Below are positions 7,232 to 12,107 of a stretch of DNA of 31,791 nt, piece by piece. Each line of letters opens with the position of its first letter. Position 1 is the first letter of the stretch. Position numbers and translations under genes: made by a program. The stretch is from a virus: the IMG/VR virus record IMGVR_UViG_3300011258_000102, positions 1,000 to 32,790 of that record. One strand, written 5' to 3'. Under the pieces are notes generated by a model. It saw nothing but the letters and a program-made list of their open reading frames with translations. It was not told the DNA's origin and did no database searches.

Positions 7232-7414
7232 TTAGCTAGGTCGGTAATCATAATTCCTATTTGTTGCAGTCATACCTGCAGGTTGTAGATTATCTTTCCT
7301 ATCAGGATAGAATAATAAATGCTGATAATAACTGTGATAGCTATTTATCTTTACATAACCTGCACGATCTAGTTCATCTAGTTCTTGTGGCACATCTTCA
7401 AATCTATCTTCCAT
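7232..7414 (-). CDS. Small hypothetical protein (60 aa)
   Basis: The protein begins MEDRFEDVPQEL, is acidic at the N-terminus and Tyr/Asn-rich at the C-terminus (SYHSYYQHLLFYPDRK, NRNYDYRPS). The start at 7414 has GGAGA six bases upstream, placed inside the end of the preceding gene; the longer frame to 7435 lacks a site. No family is recognised. It is the last gene of the small-gene operon before a terminator. Confidence 0.6.
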   Translation of the reverse strand: MEDRFEDVPQELDELDRAGYVKINSYHSYYQHLLFYPDRKDNLQPAGMTATNRNYDYRPS

Positions 7415-7607
7415 TTTTTCTCTCCCATTCATCATCTTCTATTTGTACTTGTCTGTTCCATAACACTAACCCATAATCATATCCTTGTTTATAGTAAGCA
7501 GAAAATAATTTACTTTCATCTTGCTTACCTACAAACAAACCATCAGCTACACCATCTTTAAAGAATGATAAGTAACCTCTACGTTTTATATCTTCAGGCT
7601 TTTCCAT
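7404..7607 (-). CDS. Small hypothetical protein (67 aa)
   Basis: The protein is MEKPEDIKRRGYLSFFKDG..., aromatic-rich and charged, with FSAYYKQGYDYGLVLW in the middle. Residues 12-45 look like one amphipathic helical unit. AGGAG lies eight bases before the ATG and is itself inside the end of the upstream gene, so the two are coupled (14-base overlap). The G(Y/V)ADGLxxG...YxQGYDYG pattern suggests a small family of phage proteins but no function is known to me. Confidence 0.6.
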   Translation of the reverse strand: MEKPEDIKRRGYLSFFKDGVADGLFVGKQDESKLFSAYYKQGYDYGLVLWNRQVQIEDDEWERKNGR

Positions 7608-7785
7608 TTGCTTTACTCCTCATTAATGCTTGTGCTAAGTCATAAATCATATGATCCATTTCCCAACATTTGATATTATATTCTTCACACTTAGTTTGAA
7701 ATTTATTAACCGACATTGATGAAACTTTATTCAATGTTTTTTCATCTATCTTCTGCTGCAAATCCCAATCATCTTTGTTGCTCAT
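7594..7785 (-). CDS. Small hypothetical protein (63 aa)
   Basis: The protein is MSNKDDWDLQQKIDEKTL..., mostly helical and charged, with two Cys (CEEYNIKC) and a C-terminal MDHMIYDLAQALMRSK helix. AGGAGG precedes the ATG and forms part of the upstream gene's glutamate-rich end (ATGA overlap). Nothing in it is diagnostic. Confidence 0.6.
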   Translation of the reverse strand: MSNKDDWDLQQKIDEKTLNKVSSMSVNKFQTKCEEYNIKCWEMDHMIYDLAQALMRSKANGKA

Positions 7786-7970
7786 TTTTCTTCCTCCTCT
7801 TCATCATTATAAAACACAACGATAGAATGTATCCTATCACTGTTAGGGTGATCGCCATTTCTTCTGCTCATTATCTTTTCATAATCAGACTTGTCTGCAT
7901 ATGCCCAGTTAGTGTGACCAGTTATTTCTTCGCAGCATTCATCAATGCTGTCTGAATCATATCTACTCAT
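7782..7970 (-). CDS. Small acidic hypothetical protein (62 aa)
   Basis: The protein is MSRYDSDSIDECCEEITG..., strongly acidic at both ends, closing in NDEEEEEK. It has a CC pair at 12-13. Small acidic early phage proteins are sometimes DNA mimics or inhibitors of host nucleic-acid enzymes, but nothing here proves that. AGGAGA lies seven bases before the ATG, and the start overlaps the previous stop (TAATG). Confidence 0.6.
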   Translation of the reverse strand: MSRYDSDSIDECCEEITGHTNWAYADKSDYEKIMSRRNGDHPNSDRIHSIVVFYNDEEEEEK

Positions 7971-8584
7971 TACTTATCTCCTATTGATGCAATTAGTTTA
8001 CTTGATATCAACTCCACCAGTGACTTACGATAGTATAGCTTTGGCTCTACATATTGATAGATCTCTGCCAGTGATGGGAAGAACTTACTGTTTAGACATA
8101 TCTTGTGACACGCATCACGCAATATATCTGCAGGTATGTGGCTGAGTTTAGTGGCATAGACCTTAGCCTTTAGTGCCATGTCTCTCTCGGTCAATGCTGA
8201 TTGTTTGGCAGTACATACCATGACTTCCATGATCCAGTCTTGAATATCTTTGGGATCAGCTACAGTCATAGCTTCTTGCATAGTCTTGATAACAAGATCT
8301 TTCTTTCTTGCAAGACGAGAAGCTACCTCTGATATAGTAGGCATCTCCCATCTGAAGAATACAAATGAACTGTTGACTCGTTCATTTATCTTGCAGTTCA
8401 GTGTAGACTCTAGCATAGAATGAATCTTCTTTGTGTATCCGTTTGGATCTGTACCCCACTGCTGAACGAGAGTTTTTGCGATCGGTCTGTTTGTCACACC
8501 ATTTGCAATACTCCTGATCCCAGTCTCCTCTACGATACTGGTTGTTAATGTAGAAATGTTTGAAGTATTTAGTTTCTCTGTCAT
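7970..8584 (-). CDS. Replication-associated protein with FFPS-AE motif
   Basis: The protein has 204 aa. The C-terminal part holds ADILRDACHKICLNSKFFPSLAEIYQYVE, a pattern (A-D-x-L...C...KFFPSxAE) found in phage proteins encoded beside replication initiators or helicase loaders, preceded by the helical block TISEVASRLARKKDLVIKTMQEAMTV. The function is not established; loading or tethering of a host helicase is a guess. The ATG at 8584 has a perfect GGAGG at seven bases, but the first ~67 codons run out of frame over another gene (8382-8663). Either the two genes truly overlap by 203 bases, or the pair is one gene split by a frameshift; see the finding. Confidence 0.7.
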   Translation of the reverse strand: MTEKLNTSNISTLTTSIVEETGIRSIANGVTNRPIAKTLVQQWGTDPNGYTKKIHSMLESTLNCKINERVNSSFVFFRWEMPTISEVASRLARKKDLVIKTMQEAMTVADPKDIQDWIMEVMVCTAKQSALTERDMALKAKVYATKLSHIPADILRDACHKICLNSKFFPSLAEIYQYVEPKLYYRKSLVELISSKLIASIGDK

Positions 8585-8663
8585 GGTTAACCTCCTTGTA
8601 TTTGTCCATGATTGCTTGGCTTGGTTGCCAATCTTTAGTTAGTTTTAAGTTAAACTGACTCAT
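8382..8663 (-). CDS. DnaT-like/replication-initiator tail domain protein
   Basis: The protein has 93 aa, starting at ATG 8663 with GGAG eight bases upstream. The first 55 residues read LTKDWQPSQAIMDKYKEVN, then ETKYFKHFYINNQ and RRGDWDQEYCKWCDKQ. This DW-P-S ... E-x-x-x-F-x-x-Y/F ... DWD-x-x-W layout is the well-known C-terminal module of phage replication initiators and DnaT-type primosomal proteins, here standing alone. The last 35 residues are not recognisable and may be read-through into a wrong frame. It overlaps the 204-aa gene by 203 bases and the 72-aa gene upstream by 14. Confidence 0.6.
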   Translation of the reverse strand: MSQFNLKLTKDWQPSQAIMDKYKEVNHDRETKYFKHFYINNQYRRGDWDQEYCKWCDKQTDRKNSRSAVGYRSKRIHKEDSFYARVYTELQDK

Positions 8664-8868
8664 TGTATTTGCTCCAGTACTCATTCCATACGTCTGTCGC
8701 AATAGCATTGCACCAGTCTTTGTCTGACTGATGGGTTGGTTTCATCTTGTAGTTGATGTATCGCTGTACTTGTGACACATCATCTGCTTGTTCTACTTGT
8801 TGCTCAAGACCATCAAGTGATACAACCTGATCGTAATAATCTTGCCATAGTTTTTTGTATTTGTTCAT
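8650..8868 (-). CDS. Small hypothetical protein (72 aa)
   Basis: The protein is MNKYKKLWQDYYDQVVSLDGLEQQVEQ..., helical, with a Trp-rich end (DWCNAIATDVWNEYW). GGAGG lies six bases before the ATG, in a sequence close to the ribosome sites of the other early genes. It overlaps the zinc-ribbon gene upstream by four bases and the DnaT-like gene downstream. No family is recognised. Confidence 0.65.
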   Translation of the reverse strand: MNKYKKLWQDYYDQVVSLDGLEQQVEQADDVSQVQRYINYKMKPTHQSDKDWCNAIATDVWNEYWSKYNESV

Positions 8869-9053
8869 TGTTTACCTCCACTACTTTGAACTATCATTTC
8901 TGTAACTCTTGCAGGAGTTACAATAGTATCATTGCAACTGTTGCAACATCTACCATCTGATATTGGCTCGGCACAATTACCTTGATCCCAATACATGATT
9001 CCTTCTTCTGTATATTGTTTTTCTATTTCTTTGTGGCATATCACACACATCAT
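8865..9053 (-). CDS. Small four-cysteine zinc-ribbon-like protein
   Basis: The protein has 62 aa (61 if the second ATG is used). CVIC at residues 3-6 and CCNSC at 36-40 supply two CxxC knuckles about 30 residues apart, with a further Cys27 (GNCAEPI). The pattern DGRCCNSCNDTIVTPARV is common in small phage and plasmid proteins of unknown function. A zinc-bound DNA- or protein-binding role is likely. AAGGAGA precedes the double ATG; the end overlaps the next gene by four bases. Confidence 0.75.
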   Translation of the reverse strand: MMCVICHKEIEKQYTEEGIMYWDQGNCAEPISDGRCCNSCNDTIVTPARVTEMIVQSSGGKQ

Positions 9054-9361
9054 TTGATTATCTCCTTAAATATTTTATCAGGTATTATGGCAACCCATCT
9101 TGGATCACCAGTCTTACGTTTATACATTGCAATATCTTTCCCCTCTAACACCTTGAATACACTAGGGAATTTATCTACTGCCCTGTATTTTATTTCGACA
9201 ACATACTCTACTCCTTTGATTACAAGTTTGATGTCACCAGTATGTTCTCCTCCCAGACTACCTGAGAGGGGAACCTTTTTCACTGGTAACTTCCATGAAG
9301 TAAATAGCTTTACAAACCAATTCTCATGATAGTTACCTTTGATCTTGCTTTTACTCGCCAT
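9050..9361 (-). CDS. PD-(D/E)XK endonuclease, resolvase-like
   Basis: The protein has 103 aa. The catalytic residues of a compact PD-(D/E)XK nuclease are visible: Glu13 (NYHENWF), Asp43 (HTGDIKL), Glu56 and Lys58 (YVVEIKYR), with VPLSGSLGGEHTGDI as the loop before the active site. Small phage proteins of this type are usually called Holliday-junction resolvase-like or VRR-like nucleases. It could resolve branched replication or recombination intermediates produced by the ERF system. The start has only a weak ribosome site and overlaps the 52-aa gene by 11 bases, suggesting translational coupling. Confidence 0.8.
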   Translation of the reverse strand: MASKSKIKGNYHENWFVKLFTSWKLPVKKVPLSGSLGGEHTGDIKLVIKGVEYVVEIKYRAVDKFPSVFKVLEGKDIAMYKRKTGDPRWVAIIPDKIFKEIIK

Positions 9362-9509
9362 CTTTTATACCAAGTTTTTCAAGATCTTCTTCCAGTCCAC
9401 GAACTGTTCTCTTTAATTCATTGATAAGTTTATGCAGTATTATTATTTTACCCTGCAAGAATGACTTATCCATGCCTTCTTTTACTAGTTGGTCTATTAC
9501 ATTATTCAT
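9351..9509 (-). CDS. 52-aa coiled-coil protein
   Basis: This small gene lies between the XRE-type and nuclease genes. It encodes MNNVIDQLVKEGMDKSF... and ends in a predicted coiled coil (LINELKRTVRGLEEDLEKLG). GGAGAG sits five bases before the ATG, and the start overlaps the previous stop as TAATG; the stop overlaps the nuclease gene by 11 bases. The tight packing and a good ribosome site argue that it is real. Function is unknown; dimerisation is likely. Confidence 0.65.
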   Translation of the reverse strand: MNNVIDQLVKEGMDKSFLQGKIIILHKLINELKRTVRGLEEDLEKLGIKDGE

Positions 9510-9760
9510 TAGAACTCTCCATCATCATGTGAAATTGTAAGATAAATTTGCAATGCTTCACACCAACATAGCAAATTAAAAAGTTTGGGTTCAACAAGTT
9601 TACGTTCCCATTGTCCAAACAACTTAGTGTCGATACCAATATCTAGAGCAAGTTTTTCTTGCGATATTTTTCTATCTTTTCGCAACAAAACTAGCTTGTC
9701 AATTAGTGCTACATATTGATATCTGACTGTGTTTTTCATTGTATTAGTGTAGCCACGCAT
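9509..9760 (-). CDS. XRE-family helix-turn-helix regulator
   Basis: The protein has 83 aa. LRKDRKISQEKLALDIGIDTKLFGQWERKL (residues 26-54) is a clear XRE/Cro-type helix-turn-helix with the usual ISQEKLA first helix and a recognition helix ending in WE. The C-terminal ALQIYLTI strand fits the family. No oligomerisation or cleavage domain is present, so it is Cro-like in size. The start is uncertain: ATG 9760 lies inside a hairpin and has no ribosome site, and ATG 9739 just after the hairpin also lacks one. The hairpin may be its own operator. It may regulate the early genes; no lysogeny genes accompany it. Confidence 0.8.
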   Translation of the reverse strand: MRGYTNTMKNTVRYQYVALIDKLVLLRKDRKISQEKLALDIGIDTKLFGQWERKLVEPKLFNLLCWCEALQIYLTISHDDGEF

Positions 9761-9780
9761 CAAGGAGAAGATGCGTGACT
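9751..9780. promoter_or_regulatory. Inverted repeat/hairpin in front of the XRE gene
   Basis: AGCCACGCATC (9751-9761) and GATGCGTGACT (9770-9780) pair over 11 bases with one mismatch, around the 8-base loop AAGGAGAA (TTCTCCTT in the leftward RNA). It sits between the 92-aa gene and the XRE gene. It can be an operator dyad for the regulator or an RNA hairpin controlling its translation. Confidence 0.55.
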
Positions 9781-9794
9781 ACTACCCAACCAAC

Positions 9795-10073
9795 TTAGGT
9801 ATTACTGAAACTATGTTTGATTTGACTGTCCATCATATCATTGAGAATATCAGATGCTTCTTTACCTTGCCAATCTTTTGGTGCATTTTGTTGCTCCCAT
9901 ATCTTGATTGTTTTGGCAGTCATTTTGTTGACCCAAAACTCAGGGTGATTGTAGCCATATGGTTTGGCAACGTCACACATATGATCGTACATTTCTCTGA
10001 AGTCTTGTGGTGTACCAAGTCTAGCATAGGCTTGGCACATTTTTAGTTCTGCTGTTGTGTAGTTGATGTCCAT
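9795..10073 (-). CDS. Hypothetical early protein (92 aa)
   Basis: The protein is MDINYTTAELKMCQAYARLGTPQDFREMYDHMCDVAKPYG..., soluble and mostly helical, with three Met/Cys-rich turns. A strong GGAGG at seven bases before the ATG, shared in form with its neighbours, supports the call. It lies between DUF932 and XRE genes. I recognise no family and see no catalytic motif. Confidence 0.7.
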   Translation of the reverse strand: MDINYTTAELKMCQAYARLGTPQDFREMYDHMCDVAKPYGYNHPEFWVNKMTAKTIKIWEQQNAPKDWQGKEASDILNDMMDSQIKHSFSNT

Positions 10074-10085
10074 TATTAACCTCCA

Positions 10086-10946
10086 TTAATTGAACATTGA
10101 GTCTGACTTAGACATATATGATAGCATCTTACTATTACGTTCTACAATAGTTTTGTTGGTGCTACTGACATTTTCTGGGTGAGATATCCAATGTGTTACT
10201 GCATTGTATAGACCCCATTTGTTGCAACCAATACTTTCTCTGTAGTCTCGCCAGTGTTGTTGCAGCTTGGCATACTGTGTTTCATTACGATACCTGCCAT
10301 CAATAGTTGGCTTTGGTGTGTAAGTAAGTTTGTCAAACAAAGATACTGCTTCATCATATTTGACTGGTGTATTGTACCACTCACGAAAGCGAGGCTCATT
10401 ACCACGAAACAAATTGATAGAGTCTTTGATCTGATCGAAGTTGTAGTTGAAATGACCATTGTGTTTTTGTCTGTAGTTGGCAACCTTATCAGGTGTAGTG
10501 CAACCATTCATGCACCACAGACGTAAACCATCAGCTTGTATCATCACGGACCAAACACCATTGTATGAATTACGAAGTGTAATTTGAAATGCAATGTAGT
10601 CTTGCATTGCAGGATCATCAAAGCAAATCTCTTTGCATATGATCTTGGCTTCCATCATTGCACCATTGTCAATCATATTTACTTGTGTAACATATGGTGT
10701 ATTCATACTGTCAACAATATCAATTACTGGATCAAGTACTTTTGCATGAGTGACAGGTCTATATGATTTGGAATGATTACCAAGATATTCATCTGTATCT
10801 GTTCTGATAATCATTACACGATCAGGACAATATACATCACCACTTGGATCATCATCTGCTCTTCCCATCATTGGAATTGTTTCAATAGGAAAGTTGTATT
10901 TTGCAGGTCTGTCTATTAGTTTAGCTAGTTGTGTCATGTGATTCAT
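10086..10946 (-). CDS. DUF932 phage/plasmid-like protein
   Basis: The protein has 286 aa. Typical DUF932 features are present: VMIIRTDTDEYLGNHSKSYRPVTH near the start, FQITLRNSYNGVWSVMIQADGLRLWCMNGC in the middle and HNGHFNYNFDQIKDSI after it. The family is widespread in phages and plasmids, usually beside replication and recombination genes, with no proven biochemical role. The start has AGGAGG. The preceding 32-aa peptide gene ends 15 bases upstream, so both are likely on one message. Confidence 0.9.
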   Translation of the reverse strand: MNHMTQLAKLIDRPAKYNFPIETIPMMGRADDDPSGDVYCPDRVMIIRTDTDEYLGNHSKSYRPVTHAKVLDPVIDIVDSMNTPYVTQVNMIDNGAMMEAKIICKEICFDDPAMQDYIAFQITLRNSYNGVWSVMIQADGLRLWCMNGCTTPDKVANYRQKHNGHFNYNFDQIKDSINLFRGNEPRFREWYNTPVKYDEAVSLFDKLTYTPKPTIDGRYRNETQYAKLQQHWRDYRESIGCNKWGLYNAVTHWISHPENVSSTNKTIVERNSKMLSYMSKSDSMFN

Positions 10947-10961
10947 TGTTACCTCCTTGAA

Positions 10962-11060
10962 TCAGTTTGGGTTAAAAGCTACAAGTGCAAATACAAATGT
11001 AGCAAACATTAATATACAAAAGATTATGTATATCAAATAGATTATAAAATAATTTGTCAT
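10962..11060 (-). CDS. 32-aa membrane peptide
   Basis: ATG at 11060 follows AAGGA by eight bases and opens a 32-codon frame: a short MTNYF start, then a single hydrophobic helix through residues 4-29 (IIYLIYIIFCILMFATFVFA), ending FNPN. A 40-aa version from an upstream in-frame ATG is possible. It is followed closely by the DUF932 gene. Small single-helix phage peptides often act on the host membrane or as inhibitors, but no function can be assigned. Confidence 0.55.
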   Translation of the reverse strand: MTNYFIIYLIYIIFCILMFATFVFALVAFNPN

Positions 11061-11147
11061 AGTGTAATTCCTTCTGTAATACATTAGTGAAAACGTCTCA
11101 GCCAACCTCCTAAATGTTGAGCCAATCTTCCCCATCTGTAATTCAAC

Positions 11148-11189
11148 AAAAAAAAAGAACCTCTGTTCTGCGTAATGCAGAACAGAGGT
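11148..11189 (-). terminator. Strong Rho-independent terminator (leftward)
   Basis: ACCTCTGTTCTG (11159-11170) pairs perfectly with CAGAACAGAGGT (11178-11189): 12 bp, 7-base loop. On the - strand it leads into TC and nine Ts (complement of 11148-11156). It ends the transcript of the 157-aa gene. Confidence 0.9.
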
Positions 11190-11190
11190 A

Positions 11191-11213
11191 GTTACTCTCT
11201 AAGAGAGAGTAAC
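11191..11213. other. Second hairpin at the 3' end of the 157-aa gene
   Basis: GTTACTCTCT (11191-11200) and AGAGAGTAAC (11204-11213) form a perfect 10-bp stem with a 3-base loop. It covers the last codons and the stop of the 157-aa gene and directly abuts the terminator hairpin, giving two stacked stems that may protect the message end. Confidence 0.6.
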
Positions 11214-11672
11214 GAACTTCTTTTTGACCTTAGCAACTTTAGCTTTGGTATTTGTTGAACCAACAGATTTCCTATCAGGATCAAACTTAGAACCATATAG
11301 ATTTTCATAACTGTCATTATGAGTATCATAACAGTTCTTCACAACATCATAGTCCTCTTTTAGTTGTGACAGTTTATCTTCTAACTTGTCAATATCAGTC
11401 GGAAAACCAAAACCACTACGTCTTTCGATAGCCATTCTAGCGTAACCACCATTGGTATCCATAGCATTATCATCACTATTCAAGTCCTGAAGAGCGATAC
11501 AACCTGCGTTGTATTCGTTCTTGACTTGATTAACAACTCTATGCAACGAACCCATAAAACAAGTAAATAAGTATTTTTTCTTATATCCAAGTTGGGAGCC
11601 ATTCTTGGTATCTTTTTCTGTGATACCAAAATCATTTAGTACTTCTAGTATGTTTGTCTTAACTTGTGTCAT
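11199..11672 (-). CDS. Unknown early protein (157 aa), first leftward gene
   Basis: The start at 11672 is set by AAGGAGA six bases upstream; a longer frame to 11711 has no site. The protein opens MTQVKTNILEVLNDFGITEKDTKNGSQLGYKKKYLF, has a charged middle helix (KLEDKLSQLKEDYDVVKNCYD) and a very basic C-terminus (KAKVAKVKKKF). No family is recognised. It is a single-gene unit: it has its own strong terminator and lies first beside the divergent control region, so it is a candidate immediate-early protein. A frameshifted copy of its first ~45 codons and its leader lies in inverted orientation at 11827-12037. Confidence 0.75.
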   Translation of the reverse strand: MTQVKTNILEVLNDFGITEKDTKNGSQLGYKKKYLFTCFMGSLHRVVNQVKNEYNAGCIALQDLNSDDNAMDTNGGYARMAIERRSGFGFPTDIDKLEDKLSQLKEDYDVVKNCYDTHNDSYENLYGSKFDPDRKSVGSTNTKAKVAKVKKKFVTLS

Positions 11673-11737
11673 TTGTATCTCCTTTGTTATGTTGATGACA
11701 AGCTCTGTCAATCATGGTGTCGCAACTACAAATAAGC

Positions 11738-11755
11738 GTGTCGCTGCAGCGACAC
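11738..11755. repeat. 18-bp perfect palindrome (TGTCGC half-sites)
   Basis: GTGTCGCTGCAGCGACAC reads identically on both strands. A related hairpin, GTCGCT-GT-AGCGAC, lies at 12115-12128. This one falls in the leader of the 157-aa gene, inside a ~40-base segment absent from the mirrored copy on the right. It is a possible operator or RNA hairpin. Confidence 0.7.
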
Positions 11756-11763
11756 ACAATAAC

Positions 11764-11825
11764 AATTACAAGAATAAAATCGTCTCTGTCGAGGCGAACA
11801 GCCGAGCTATTTTATACTTGTAATT
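11764..11825. repeat. Centre of a large inverted duplication
   Basis: AATTACAAG-A-ATAAAAT (11764-11780) is mirrored by ATTTTAT-A-CTTGTAATT (11809-11825), a 17-position stem with one A/A mismatch around a 28-base GC-rich core containing TGTCGAGGCGAACAGCC. Sequence similarity continues outward on both sides into the leaders and starts of the 157-aa gene (left) and its broken copy (right), so this is the symmetry centre of a duplication, not just a hairpin. Confidence 0.75.
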
Positions 11826-11839
11826 AGCGACATTGTGAT
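11811..11839 (-). promoter_or_regulatory. Leftward early promoter candidate
   Basis: On the - strand ATCACA (11839-11834), 17 bases, TATAAA (11816-11811): 4/6 and 5/6 matches to -35 and -10. It would start a message near 11804 with a ~130-base structured leader ahead of the 157-aa gene. It overlaps the right arm of the central stem. Confidence 0.4.
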
Positions 11840-11883
11840 AGACAGCAAGTCTTGGCTCAACAGAACTAAGGAGATTCTCACAA

Positions 11884-12037
11884 ATGACCAAGACAAACAT
11901 ACTTAGATGTACTTGATTTTGATATTACAGAAACACTGGGAGATACCAAGAATGGTGGACAACGACCTCACCTACCCTCGATATTCCCATCAGCTTTAAG
12001 GTATTTACTTGTTGATTGGGAGTCATTGCACACCTAG
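11884..12037 (+). pseudogene. Frameshifted inverted copy of the 157-aa gene start
   Basis: Behind an AAGGAG site, ATG at 11884 reads MTKTNIL and then shifts by one base: the next frame gives DVLDFDITETLGDTKNGG and later YLLVDWESLHT before a TAG at 12035-12037. This parallels MTQVKTNILEVLNDFGITEKDTKNG and YLFTCFMGSLHR of the leftward gene. At DNA level AAGACAAACATACT, GATACCAAGAATGG and ATTTACTTGTT are shared exactly. The copy stops where a new hairpin element begins. It is a remnant of a gene duplication, or a decoy leader; it cannot make the full protein. Confidence 0.7.
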
Positions 12038-12107
12038 TATTTACCTTAGTAAATACGTAAGAGTGTCGAGTCTGTGGCGAACAGCGAGACTTCTATCGTG
12101 CAATGAC
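12022..12107. ncRNA. Candidate structured RNA element (three-way fold)
   Basis: GTCATTGCAC (12022-12031) and GTGCAATGAC (12098-12107) form a perfect 10-bp closing stem. Inside are a perfect hairpin GTATTTAC-CTTA-GTAAATAC (12037-12056) and a second hairpin around AGTCTGTGGCGAACAG...ACT (12069-12090). The core TGTCGAG...GCGAACAGC recurs at the centre of the inverted duplication (11787-11802). No tRNA T-arm is present. An RNA, a replication origin element or a packaging site would all fit. Confidence 0.5.

Noticed and set aside
9771-10046. A + strand 91-codon frame beginning right after AAGGAGAAG in the hairpin loop.
   Set aside because: It is fully antisense to the well-supported 92-aa gene, lies alone on the wrong strand in the early arm, and its composition (Ile/Leu/Phe/Cys from the reverse of a polar protein) looks like a shadow. 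The ribosome site is explained by the dyad.
11069-11105. TTGGCT-N18-TATTAC as promoter of the 32-aa peptide/DUF932 operon.
   Set aside because: Two 4/6 matches with an 18-base spacer, and the start point would fall in the ribosome site; no better than chance.
11684-11711. A perfect TTGACA on the - strand as promoter of the 157-aa gene.
   Set aside because: The only -10-like hexamers at the right distance (ATAACA/TAACAA) touch the ribosome site, leaving no room for a leader; the upstream TATAAA candidate is better placed.
11605-11823. A + strand 72-codon frame over the leader of the 157-aa gene.
   Set aside because: It is antisense to the start of that gene and runs through the inverted duplication; no ribosome site or context.
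12022-12107. A tRNA or tmRNA-like gene in the structured element.
   Set aside because: No T-arm with GTTCNANNC, no CCA-type end and a 10-bp closing stem with three unequal branches; not tRNA on either strand.
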